Shown in pieces: positions 48,126-59,000 of a DNA stretch of 64,000 bases; the first letter of the stretch is position 1; every line of letters starts with the position of its first letter. Source of the DNA: Gracilaria domingensis (lineage: Eukaryota > Rhodophyta > Florideophyceae > Gracilariales > Gracilariaceae); contig VCMS01000025.1 in assembly GCA_022539475.1 (NCBI GenBank), forward strand, positions 750,603 through 814,602, in the 5' to 3' direction. The translations under genes and the position numbers were made by a program. The notes beneath the pieces were generated by a model. The model saw nothing but the letters and a program-made list of their open reading frames with translations. It had not been told where the DNA came from and did not search any database.

Positions 48126-48829
48126 AAGCACAGTAACAGTTACTTTCTGTGGCAGAGGATAACGATGGTTACCAAGATGACGGACGCCAGGCATGACGTG
48201 CGCTTCTTCATACGTTTTCGAGGGAGATGATGTAGGGTAACTGGTTTCATCTCAATTCTGAACGGTTGTGGAGCAAAGTCGCCCGCACTGCATCGAATAC
48301 GATATTCCGCGTTAAAAACTTTGTACCGGATTTGCTGCAGGCGTGTTACGCGAGTTTTCATCACTTCGAGCATCAACACCTGCGCGCAACAAAAAATTAC
48401 AAAGCGTACCAAGCCCAATTGACATGATGTCGGTGAAGAAGGTACATGCAGTTCGAACGAACCGTTTTAGTTTTGTCCTTTTCTACAGTTCATGAAGCGC
48501 ACCGTACAAACGGTACAGTGCCCCTGGGGGGCAAGGTATTACTCGGTCTGAGGGGTCCTGTCTTAACAAGCGGTCTCGTTGACAAGCGGTCTCGTTGACA
48601 AGCGTTGTCGTTGACGGGAGATCTCGAGAGTTTATCCCCACGTATCATTCACCCGTCGTAACGACTGTTCGAATCGCCCAGGGCCTGCTCCAGTCCGAGG
48701 ACTTCCTGCACAAATCCAATGCAGAATCTGCAGGGCGCAGATCACGTGTCAGACATGCAAAATTTGCAATTTAATTGGACCGAGCCGGGGGTGTGATGAC
48801 TCTGCCAATTTGTAACGCAGAACACTGCT

Positions 48830-49310
48830 GCTTCGCGCGCGCGCCACAGAGCGTGCATGTCAACCAACTGCGTCAATCCCATCGCACTCCATGTTTGAAA
48901 CAGACGCGCAACAACTGGGGATCCCAATGCTCGTTGTAAAGCTGCTCGTAGAGACGAATTTGTTTCTTTTCTCCACAGCTTCTGAATATCGCAAGCCACC
49001 GAATACAAATACGAAGGGGATCACGATTTTACGTTATGATTGGTGATAATACAGTCACTAAAAGGGAAGCTACTTTGCTTCTAACGGTGGTAGCCTTTTG
49101 CTCACGGGTTTTTTCCTTTGAATGGCATTGATTGGCCATAGGTTCTCCCTTTCGGAGATCCATCGACAGAAGCAATGGAACGTCTTTGGAAAGTGAAAGA
49201 ATCCTTCCCGCTCAAAAGTGCTGGCATTTAATCAGTTCCACATTGCTTCCCTTGGTGCCATAACAACTTGCCGATTGCTTAAGGCACTGGGTCTGGCATG
49301 CTTCCATTGG
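48830..49310 (+). repeat. Segmental duplicate of spacer 44540-45120
   Basis: Shared blocks in order: CCAACTGC(G/A)TCAATCCCAT then CACTCCAT..TGTTTGAAAC; GACAGAAGCA(A/T)TGGAACGTCTTT; AAGAATCCTTCC; CATGCTTCCA. Together with the two pseudogenes it shows that the whole adenylation-MFS-spacer unit was duplicated. Confidence 0.65.
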
Positions 49311-49423
49311 AAGCAATTAGTATAGGATATGAATAATACTATAACGTATAGAAAAATCCGGCAGATTGCGGATATCGTCAAATGAATCTTCCCAAACCTT
49401 GTCCGCGGCCCTTCTGAGTTTCC

Positions 49424-49430
49424 TATAAAT
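49424..49430 (+). promoter_or_regulatory. TATA box (TATAAAT) of the ATP-grasp/oxygenase gene
   Basis: It lies 140 bp upstream of ATG 49570, with a leader of about 110 nt. Confidence 0.55.
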
Positions 49431-49569
49431 GCGGATCTTAACAGTAGAGGCTGCAGAGCACCTGTTCTTCGAACTCAAACTCAGTATCGAGCTCGGTTTG
49501 CAACTGTGAGTAATTCTGCTTTGAGCACATTCTCCGTTCTTCACCATCTTCGAACTGCTCTCTTACGCG

Positions 49570-51627
49570 ATGTTCTCAAATCTTGTCTCCAAAAGCCCTG
49601 ATTCCATCGAACAGGGCCAGAAAGTATATCAAAACCTTCAAGAAGCATTCCGCAAAGCTTCATTCACCCCTTCCTTTACTTCTGCTCTATCGCATTGCTC
49701 GCCATCACCGTTCCTTGTCGATATTGAGACGTACCGTGAATTTTCAGTCGCTCATGATGCTATCGTTAAAGGAATACGGGCCATCGTTGCGCAGTGGCCC
49801 AATAACAAGAGGCTTCGCCAATTGCTTTCCGTGCATCCCAGAATTGAACGAGTTCTTCTCAAAGCCCCGCACAACTACATCATGGGAACTGTCCGGCCTG
49901 ATGTGCTTTTTGCAGAAGATGGCAGCTTCAAGGTTTGTGAGATCAACTCTCGCTTCTCACTGAATGGGTATCTGGTGGCTGCAGTTAGCAATACTGTCAT
50001 GCATAATCTTTCCATGCAACCGTCGTCGTTATTGGCACAGCACGGGCTTTCAGCGATCAGCTCGCTCCTATCTTTCATGCCGGATTTGAAGAAGAGACTT
50101 ACTGCCGACTGCGTCGACACGGTCTGGATCCTGAATGGAAGGGAGCCCGAACATGATATTGCTGCCATCAGTACTACTCTGGATGTTAACGTTCGCCATT
50201 GCAAACCGGAGCAGCTGACGTGTGGGGATAACTGTATGGGCAAGATATATTGTAGAGAGACGAATGGATGTATCACGGAAATTCGTTCTTGTGTAATTGA
50301 GCTTCACCAAGACGAGTTCCTTTCTTTGGAAGATGATGTTTTAGAAGCACTTGCTTCTCTATCATATCGTGGTCATGCGCTCAACGACTTCCGCACTATT
50401 TTCTTGGCCCATGACAAACGTTTGCTCGCCTTACTCCTTTCCGACTACTATGAAATCGACTCATACACCCGTGGACTGTTGCAAAATTATCTTGTCCCCA
50501 CGACGTTCATCGAGAATTCGGATCTTTGTCTTGAGTTTCTGGAAGGGAAGTCACTCGTCTTGAAACCATGCATGTACGGCAAAGGTGCAGGCATTTTGAT
50601 GCAGAAGAACATGACCGATCAAGACTTTCTCGACAATAGCAGGTTAAACAAACAGAAAGTCCCTCATGTTTTCCAAGAATACATCAAACAACGCCAGATG
50701 GAACATCTTCATCCTGACGGGCAAATTTCCAAATTTAAAACGGTGGGAATCATATCTTCTATGGACGGAAAGTTTTATGGCCCAGGAATGTTCCGTAGTA
50801 ATGGTGGTGATACAGTATCAATCCATGGCGGGGGCCTTGGTTCGTTTCCAGTCTTGGAAATACATGGAATTCCATCGCATACACGCTCAATGTGCTCCGA
50901 GCTCCGATTCGCCGATTCTTCCGCAATTCTCAAATCGCTTGCCAGAGATGGAGTTGCTCTTATTGGTGTTCAGAAACGTCTCGGTGACAAGGAAGAATTC
51001 GCGAAATTCTTGAGGGAGAAGCTCGGTGCAAAATGCCGAACCCACAGCGATCTGGACGGCGAAGTTTGGGACATAAAGCCGGTGGAGAAGTGGACTGCTC
51101 AAAATGCACGATCACACACCACCCGTCCATTTGAAATCCATACGGATGCATCATTTGAGAAGGAACCGCCCCGGTTCGTAGCAATGTCTGTAATCCATGC
51201 CGATAGGCGTGGAGGCGGCTTGTTCTCAGTTTCGCGTATATCAGATGCTGTATCTGAATTGGAAAAAGAAGATGTCAAGAATCTGATGACCATAAAGGCC
51301 AGGTGGATCGTCCCGAATGAGTTCCGTAAGACTGGAGAAAGAGATACTTTCGCCCCGGTTTTGATGTCCCATGATAAGGCTCGCTTTCGTCAGGACAAGG
51401 TTGTTACGGACCACTTACCCCTAGAGGAGGCGGAGAGGTTCAGGAAGTCATTCAAAGCATTTTGTGGAGCAGTTACGAAGGGGATCAGCGATGAGTACTT
51501 AGTTCCCCAGCAAACTGTGATTATCCTTGATAATCAGAAATACGCACATTGCCGAACTGAAGTGATGGACTTTGATCGCCATCTACAACGAGTACGATTC
51601 GATCTAGCAAACTGTCTCGAAATTTGA
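49570..51627 (+). CDS. ATP-grasp ligase fused to TauD-type Fe(II)/2-oxoglutarate oxygenase, 685 aa
   Basis: The N-terminal ~430 residues form an ATP-grasp-like unit: RPDVLFAEDGSFKVCEINSR at 109-128 and a nucleotide-binding stretch SLVLKPCMYGKGAGI at 328-342, then FQEYIK and GPGMFRSNGG, as in glutathionylspermidine-synthase-like ligases that make amide bonds through an acyl phosphate. Residues ~445-685 form a TauD/BBOX-type oxygenase: HTD at 524-526 gives the first His and Asp iron ligands, H660 in LDNQKYAHCR the second His, and R670 and R674 in RHLQRVRF the 2-oxoglutarate arginines. All oxygenase catalytic residues are present. No signal or membrane segment is seen, so it is probably cytosolic. 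It stands apart from the degenerate relative at 38.9-41.9 kb, which shares the full architecture. Reaction and substrate are unknown. Confidence 0.78.
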   Translation: MFSNLVSKSPDSIEQGQKVYQNLQEAFRKASFTPSFTSALSHCSPSPFLVDIETYREFSVAHDAIVKGIRAIVAQWPNNKRLRQLLSVHPRIERVLLKAPHNYIMGTVRPDVLFAEDGSFKVCEINSRFSLNGYLVAAVSNTVMHNLSMQPSSLLAQHGLSAISSLLSFMPDLKKRLTADCVDTVWILNGREPEHDIAAISTTLDVNVRHCKPEQLTCGDNCMGKIYCRETNGCITEIRSCVIELHQDEFLSLEDDVLEALASLSYRGHALNDFRTIFLAHDKRLLALLLSDYYEIDSYTRGLLQNYLVPTTFIENSDLCLEFLEGKSLVLKPCMYGKGAGILMQKNMTDQDFLDNSRLNKQKVPHVFQEYIKQRQMEHLHPDGQISKFKTVGIISSMDGKFYGPGMFRSNGGDTVSIHGGGLGSFPVLEIHGIPSHTRSMCSELRFADSSAILKSLARDGVALIGVQKRLGDKEEFAKFLREKLGAKCRTHSDLDGEVWDIKPVEKWTAQNARSHTTRPFEIHTDASFEKEPPRFVAMSVIHADRRGGGLFSVSRISDAVSELEKEDVKNLMTIKARWIVPNEFRKTGERDTFAPVLMSHDKARFRQDKVVTDHLPLEEAERFRKSFKAFCGAVTKGISDEYLVPQQTVIILDNQKYAHCRTEVMDFDRHLQRVRFDLANCLEI

Positions 51628-52661
51628 GAACAAAACGATCAATAGCCTTATGACATCGAGAACTGAGTAGAAATATTGCGTACAACTCTTTTCTTCACTA
51701 AATATATACGGAGATGAAGAGATTTCTTTTAGATCTTCTCGTACGATACATTCTTCGTCACGATTCAGTTCAGAAAACTCTGTTGTTTAAAACAGAGGTG
51801 CAATATCCAATGAAAGGGTAGCTATTATTCGCACTTTCATCAAAATTTTGGCATGCTTCGATGAAAAAGAAGCAAATTACCGGGCACTTCAGAAGCTGGG
51901 TTTACTAAACCCCCAGACCCCAAGCGGAAGCGCTGCCATAGTTTGTTCCATTAACCCTTTTGCTACGAAGCGTTCAAGCCTATGGAATAGATATAAGCTG
52001 TGAACCTGATTGGAAAATAGAAAAATGGTTCGTTCTCAGATTGCCACTTGCCTTTTTCACTTATGTCTATCTCAATAGACATAAAAGCAAACGTACACCG
52101 ATGGTTTCTACTACAATCATTACGTATCATGACCAATTACTGCGGATGTTACTGAACAGGCGTTCGCCAATAGAAATTGCTGATTCAAAGACCATGTTTG
52201 GTATGCATACCACATTTTGTACTACTAGGCATACAACGAAAATAAGTAATTGTTCCGTAGTAGGTGTATCTTTTAATTTTTTACCTTTTCTTTCTAGAAA
52301 TAAGGTGGTATACGAGAATATACTATAGAATGGTTACTTACTTCAAGACCAAATAAAAAATGTTACTTACGTTCTTTATCTTCGTTACATATTTTATCAC
52401 GTTACTTTCACGTTACTTACGAGGGCGCCAGCAATGCTCGAGATCCCGATCTGCTCATGCCTTACGAATCATCTTTTCTAGTGGCAACACTTGGCCATCA
52501 CTGCCTTCATATCAAGTGTCTATGCTGATTATGAAATCTTGAAGATGGATACCAGAAAGTGACAGTCGTCGCCTTGCTACGCAAAACTCCATATTCCTCA
52601 CATGCAGATAAACATCACTATTGCTTAGCAGCCATCGTTATCGACGATTCCAAAGTCTCAG
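51628..52661. other. AT-rich intergenic DNA, about 1 kb
   Basis: No gene recognised. The GC content is clearly lower than in the flanking gene and in the gypsy element that starts at 52662. Confidence 0.5.
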
Positions 52662-53146
52662 TGTAGTGCAACGCAATTGCGGGACTCCTTCGCTGATGCG
52701 ATTCATAACATGCACGGCGATGCCGGGAGGTGGTGGCACACAGTATGAGTAACTGGTGAGATCAGCCCATTCTTGGGTATACTTAATATTAGAATTAGTG
52801 TTATGAGGCGCACGGCTTAGCCGGTGGGTCACACACGTGTGGGAAGTTTGCACCCATTAGTTGGGGTATTTTAGATGTTTATTCTAGATATTTTCGCTAC
52901 ACCGCTTGACAGTGGGTTGGCACTCTACACTACTTAGTAGGTTGAGCTGCACCCATTGTCGGGGAAGTAAACGGACTAACCGAGTGTTCGGCTCTGATGT
53001 TTCACCCTTGGTGACCGATATCCTCCTCCCGGAGAGTCGACACCTTGTGCAGGGTTCATCATCCGCCTCGCGGCATCATTAACACCACTACCGCTTTCGC
53101 GTGTTTACTTTGTGTGTGTTTTCTTTATTTCTGTCCCTGTTATACA
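52662..53146 (+). repeat. Gypsy 5' LTR, 485 bp
   Basis: It begins TGTAGTGC and ends TTATACA and aligns in order with 3697-4209. Confidence 0.7.
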
Positions 53147-53917
53147 GGTAGCACTACTTGGTGTACCGGTGCATACCGTTCGTGGCTCGACACACTCGCG
53201 TGGGCTATTACCGCTCTCGCGTGTCATCGCCACACTCGTGGGTACCGCGTGCTACGCACGTGACGCTACTGCCGACTTGTGTCGTGTGTTCTCTACCGCT
53301 GGACGCTTCTTCTTCGCCGCTTCGCTCCCTCCATTACTTGGGAAGGGTCGACCCCGGTCTTACACCCGGCATTGCCGTGTCGTACCTGTGGGAGCGCTCT
53401 ACTGCTGTGCTCGCCTCTTGAGAGAGGGTCTGAACCGCCTTTGCGTGTCTTTCCCCATCGCTGGGTTTTGCACAACAATTGGTCTCCCGACTTAGAAGTC
53501 GCGTTGATCCAGCAAGTTGGCTTTCTGATCAATTTCCGGTTTGCCGGTTCGTATCTGGTCGTGGAAATACACTACACAGTTTCTACTGGAAGGCTCTGCC
53601 GACAGACGTCGTGTTGGTACTGCTTTCTTCATTTTGGGTTGTTGTTTGGACACGGTTTACTACCGGTGGCACTACCTATTTCCGTAGTGTGTGATTCCCG
53701 TCGGTACGGTTGTTGTCACCCCGTTTGGGTTGTCTACCGTTCCCAGCAATCTGGTCGAATCAGCCCTAATTCCGTATACGGCTGTTCCCGTTGGTACGGT
53801 CGGTTCGTCCGATTTGTCGGTTATCGTCACTCGCGTGAGGACGCTACACTCATTCGAGGTTAATTTGTTGTTTTGCTTTCCTGGTCCCAGTTTTCTGGTT
53901 GTATCTCGTCGTGGACG
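53147..53917 (+). other. Gypsy 5' leader, 771 bp
   Basis: It lies between the LTR and the gag ATG, with no clear primer-binding site in the first bases. It is rich in short pyrimidine runs and shares TTACACCCGGCAT with the remnant at 4.4 kb. Confidence 0.5.
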
Positions 53918-56002
53918 ATGGTGTCGGGCAAGCGCTCGAGCCCTACGAAGTCTCGCTCCGTTGGCTCTGGCTTGCCCCCACGTCTGCGGTCTGTTCCTGA
54001 ACCCCTACAGGGTGATGGAAAGAAACCCGGAAACCGGAAACAGCCTGACAAGTCGTCTGACGCCCCAGTGGCTGGGCCCTCATCTGCTCCTTTGGAGGGT
54101 CTTATACCCGCTGTCGCGGCGAAGGATGCGCTCGTAAACGAGTTGGAGACTCAAGTTCGTGTGCTTGAGGCTCAGACTGCTGTCATGAAGAGTTCTCATG
54201 AAGCACTCGTTTCCGAGGTCGACACACTTCGTTTGAAGGTTGACGCAGCCCTCAACGGAGGTGTATCAGATGATCTACGTATTTTACGGAAGGATGTTAA
54301 TGCCCTCTTGGAGGTTCTTCAAGGATATCCCAGTTTCACCGAGGAGGTTAACACGAAGTTCATTCGGATCCTTGGCCGTCTTGAGACGTTAGAGGCCACC
54401 ATCCGTGAGGATGACGGCCCTGCTGCCGCCTCTGCGGGAGTGTCTCGTGGTACACGTGACCGGAAGTCCGGGAAGAGTCGCTCTAAGAAGAGGAATGTCG
54501 ACGAGTATGACTCGGATTCGTCACAGTCTTCTGGTATTTCAAACCGCTCGGCGGGTTCCTTGTCATCGAGCTCGTCAAGTGACGGTGAACGTCGCGCTCG
54601 TTCTACGCGTTCGCGGAGTTCTACGTCCACCTATGGTGTTGTTGGTACCCGGAAACGGGGGCGAAAGCACTCAGGTTTGAGGGAACTGGAGCCGACGAAT
54701 CCCTTGTTCAAAAGGTTGTTATCTTACCGGTATTACCGTTTAGAAGATTCAAGTCTGAACCGAACGCCCCGTGGCACGGGTAAGGTGAAGGACTGCATCA
54801 AACGCATGTCCTTAACCTTTCGCAACCAGTTGTTCACTGGGGAGGATCCCATTCTGGTGCTTGACTTTCTTTCACGCTTTGTAGCGGAAGCTGACATCCT
54901 CGGCATGAGTGAGGGGCAAGCTTATGTTGCCTTACCGTATTTTCTACGGGGACTCGCTGAAGATCAGTATAACTCTGTAAGAGGTTCATCTCGCGCCTCT
55001 GAAGGAGGGGTCACCTGCTGGCCCGAAGCAGTGCAGTATTTGTTGCGCTCGTATGCGACAAATACCTCTATCGAGGAAGCAATCACCGCGTTGCGGGAGA
55101 CGAAACAACGCCCGAAGGAGTCGGAAACCGAGTACTCGGTACGCCTGAATAAGGCATTCCTCCGTTGTGGCAATGTTTACTCCTCAAACGAGCGCTGTAC
55201 GCTGTTTATCAACGGATTGAATCCGGCTATTCGCACTCTGGTTGCCCAGCGACGGGAAGACCGGAAGAAGACTACCTATCTGGAGTTAGTGCAGTACGCG
55301 AAGGCGGAGGGAGACGCCTTGCGCGCACGCACCGGATACCGGGTTTCAACCAAAGCGTTGCACCTCGAAGAAGGGTCGTCATCGGCTTCACTGCTACCGC
55401 AGGACTTTTCTGGCCACGATGTGGATAACTTACATCTCGCACAGGTGGACCTGGATTCTATTCCGACTACGGAGTTGCCTTCTACTTCAGAAGCCTCGTC
55501 GAAGACGGAAGATGCGCTGCTTTACGCAAACCGTCCACGCGTTCGCGGTCCTCAAGTACCCTATTCAGGGAGTCGTTACCAGCGACCGGGTTGGGTAGAC
55601 CCGCGAACGGTGAAGTTCCAAGACCCACGGAGTTCCGGAAGACCACCCCTGATCTGTTTCACGTGTTACAACCACGGTCATGCAGCTCCGAACTGCAACC
55701 TCTCGATGAGGGAAATGCCCACGGTTGTGGCGAATTTTGAAGCGCTGACCCCCGCCGAACAGGCGTCAGTGCCGGTAACCGCATATCTGCGTGCGAAGGC
55801 TGAGTACCCCCGTAGGGTGTCTGCTGCAGAATTGGCTGCGTTACTGCACTCTGGTTCGACCCAGGTCAATGTTTCACCGGCTCAAGCCGTGGCGGCAACC
55901 GCTGTTGCGGGTAGTTCTGTCGCTGTTCCACAGGAATCTGTGAAGATGCCTGCTGCACAGGACGCCGTTCCCGTTAGAACGGATGGAACTCAGTTAAACT
56001 GA
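53918..56002 (+). CDS. Gypsy Gag, 694 aa
   Basis: The start is ATG 53918; the open frame just before begins with TTG. A basic Pro-rich N-terminus is followed by heptad-like helices (about 60-160), a Ser/Arg-rich segment (about 170-260), the capsid region (about 280-480), and one CCHC zinc knuckle with C580, C583, H588 and C593. This is the element's RNA-packaging protein. The stop TGA at 56000-56002 directly follows the GTTAAAC heptamer. The frame is intact although pol is broken. Confidence 0.85.
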   Translation: MVSGKRSSPTKSRSVGSGLPPRLRSVPEPLQGDGKKPGNRKQPDKSSDAPVAGPSSAPLEGLIPAVAAKDALVNELETQVRVLEAQTAVMKSSHEALVSEVDTLRLKVDAALNGGVSDDLRILRKDVNALLEVLQGYPSFTEEVNTKFIRILGRLETLEATIREDDGPAAASAGVSRGTRDRKSGKSRSKKRNVDEYDSDSSQSSGISNRSAGSLSSSSSSDGERRARSTRSRSSTSTYGVVGTRKRGRKHSGLRELEPTNPLFKRLLSYRYYRLEDSSLNRTPRGTGKVKDCIKRMSLTFRNQLFTGEDPILVLDFLSRFVAEADILGMSEGQAYVALPYFLRGLAEDQYNSVRGSSRASEGGVTCWPEAVQYLLRSYATNTSIEEAITALRETKQRPKESETEYSVRLNKAFLRCGNVYSSNERCTLFINGLNPAIRTLVAQRREDRKKTTYLELVQYAKAEGDALRARTGYRVSTKALHLEEGSSSASLLPQDFSGHDVDNLHLAQVDLDSIPTTELPSTSEASSKTEDALLYANRPRVRGPQVPYSGSRYQRPGWVDPRTVKFQDPRSSGRPPLICFTCYNHGHAAPNCNLSMREMPTVVANFEALTPAEQASVPVTAYLRAKAEYPRRVSAAELAALLHSGSTQVNVSPAQAVAATAVAGSSVAVPQESVKMPAAQDAVPVRTDGTQLN
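55993..55999 (+). promoter_or_regulatory. Putative -1 ribosomal frameshift site G TTA AAC
   Basis: In the gag frame the codons are TTA AAC TGA; pol lies in the -1 frame, which is open through this point. GUUAAAC is an established slippery heptamer in arteriviruses. A 7-bp stem CGAGGCG/CGCCTCG lies at 56052-56069, and a shorter TCTCC/GGAGA stem at 56012-56024. Confidence 0.6.
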
Positions 56003-59000
56003 GTACGGGAGTCTCCAATGGAGAGGCGCCCGAGTCGAGGTCTACGGCGCCCGAGGCGTCACCGCCTCGCTCCCAGGTCAAAATCCTTTCGAGGAAACAG
56101 ACCGTCTTAGACGTGGACTCTACCACCATCGGTGTGTTACGTCGCCCGTGGATACGGTTCAGGAACAACCGGATCCCGGATCGAGTCATGGTGCTGGCCA
56201 AGCGAAACTACAAGATATTTGCTGACCTTGGCCTATCCACCCAGTATATGGTGCGTCATCTCTCTGTCTTGGATACAGGTGCTGGCCCCAACTTCATCGT
56301 TGAGTCGTTACTACCGCCGGAAGTCCGTTGTCGAATCCGCTCTGGACCCGTCATGGACGTAACAGATGCTAACAATAACCCGTTACAAACGGCTGGAATG
56401 GTTTCACTGATTGTCAGGATTGGTAACTGCATCGAGCAGGTAGAATTCATCGTCTGCAAGACGCTCGCTGCCCCTGTCATTCTAGGGTGTGACTTCTGCG
56501 ACAGATATGTCGAAGCCATACGACCGCGTGCGCGTGAAGTGGAAATGGAAGATGGTTCGGTTGTACCGATTGTTCGTCGCTCATTACGCCGAGCGTCAGC
56601 TAAGCTGGTACCACTACCCGCTCCTCTACAGGATTCCTCACCTCCGAAGGAGTCGCCGAAGCTCCGCGTAGCGCGTGCAATTTCTATTCCGCCAGAATCC
56701 CAGGTTTGGGTTGATGTTACTGCCGCACCGCGTGGTTTGCGGGTTGTTCAACCATTGAACTCGTTATACGAGAAGTATCAGGTCGCGTTGGCGAACGGAG
56801 TTGTTCAAATCAACAGCGAACACCCCTTTCGGGTTATGTTGGCCAACTTTGGCAAGAAGCCCCAGTATCTGGTGAAGAACCAAGTAATTGGTACTGTCTT
56901 ACCGCACCCTACGGCGCTTATCCCTACAAAGGTGACTGCCGCCGAGATGCTCGGGCTTGCTGAAGAACGCACTGGTTTGCTTCACCCTAAGGAGGGGGAG
57001 GGAGAATCGTCGCGCTCGTCTGCGTCGGACCCGTCCCAGACGGTTGAACACACGAATGACTCGGAAGCTAGGACCGTTCCTACGAGTTATGACAAGATTG
57101 ACCCTATCAAGGAGTTAGAAGAATTGAATCTCGGTCATGTACCGGTTTCACACCGTGAGAAGTTGCGCAGCATGTTGCGAGAGTTTACACCAATGTGGGA
57201 TGGTTCCCTCGGAGAGGTTTCAACTACGGAACACCGGATTGACCTCCTGCCGGAGACCAAGCCGATTGCTCAGCACCCTTACAGGGCAGGCCCGAAAGCA
57301 CGGGAAGAGGAAGAGTTTCAGATCAACAAAATGCTCCGCGCTGGCGTGATAGAACCGGCTCAGTCGCCGTGGGCATCTCCAGTTGTACTGGCTCCGAAAC
57401 CCGATGGGTCCTGGCGCTTTTGTATCGACTATCGTCGCTTGAACGATGTCACCGTCAAAGACGTGTACCCCATACCTCGTATGGACGAGTATATCGACTC
57501 GCTTGGCGATGCTACTGTTTTCTCCACTTTGGATGCAAACTGGGGTTACTGGCAAGTACCAGTTAGACCGGAAGACCGTGACAAGACCGCGTTTACCTGT
57601 CATTCAGGACTATACCGCTTTAAGCGTATGCCGTTCGGGTTAACGAACGCCCCCGCTACGTTTCAGCGTGCTCTGGACATTTTGTTAGCTCGCTTCAAAT
57701 GGCGGAGTTGCTTGGTATACCTCGATGACATCATCGTGTTTTCCAACAGTTTGGACGATCACCTCGAACATGTTCGGGAGATAATGACCGCTTTGCGGGA
57801 TGCTGGAATTACTCTCAAATTGAGGAAGTGTGAGTTTTTCACTGACTCAGTGAAGTATCTGGGCCATGTCATACGTCCAGGACGGTTACTGATCGAGGAA
57901 GCTCGCGTGAAGTCCCTCAAAGAGGCGAAGCACCCCACTACACAGACAGAGCTACGCTCCTTTCTGGGGCTATGCAACGTTTATAGACGGTTCATTTCTC
58001 GCTTCGCGAAGATCGCGGGACCGCTCAACGAACTCCTGAAGAAGGGACAACCGCCCAAATTGGGACCACTTACCCCCACGCAAGTGGAGGCCTTCAACTC
58101 TCTTAAAGAGGCTGTTACCACGGCACCCGTGTTAGCGTTACCAAGAACGGGTTGCCGTACACCGTGGATACGGATTCGAGCGATTACCAAATTGGCTGCG
58201 CTCTCTTTCAGACTACACCCGAAGGGGAACGCAAACCAATTGGCTATTGGTCTCGTACACTCAACGTGCACGAGCGCAATTACTCGGTATCCGAGAAGGA
58301 GTGTCTCGCCATGGTATGGGCTTTGCAGACTCTACGACCATATCTTATGGGTGTGCACTTTACCGTCAATACGGATCATTCCGCCTTGCGTTGGTTAATG
58401 TCAGTCACGGAGCCTTCCGGACGCTTAATGCGTTGGCGTCTTCGGCTTGCCGAGTTTGACTACGAGGTCACCTATAAGAAGGGTTGTTTAAACGCGCAAG
58501 CGGATGCTCTTTCACGTCTAGGAACTGAAGGTGAAGCTTTACCCGTCGATGACGAGGATGAAGATATCCCCTGTTTCCTCATGGAGGAGGGTGATGAAGA
58601 CTACGACATCGTGTCGGACGACATCTGTGATGATTTGCTCGTCGCAGACGGTGAAGACCCGGAATCCGGTACATTCGTCCCCATTACTCCAGAAGAGCTG
58701 GTGCGGGAACAGCAATCTGACCCGTTCTGTACGAGGATACGCTCCCAAATTAATGGTGGTGCTAACATCCCGTTCGGGGTCAACACACAAGGTTACCTCG
58801 TCAGAGTGGTTCGTTCTACCCCACAGATTGTGGTTCCTCACTCCTTACAAACAAGGGTATTGCATCTCTCGCATCACTCGCGGATGGCTTCCCATCCGGG
58901 TGCTAAGCGGTTATACACGACACTGCGTCGGGATTTCTACTGGCCCGCGTTAGCGTTGGACTGCTACACCACCGTGAAGGCGTGTACACATTGTGCTCGC

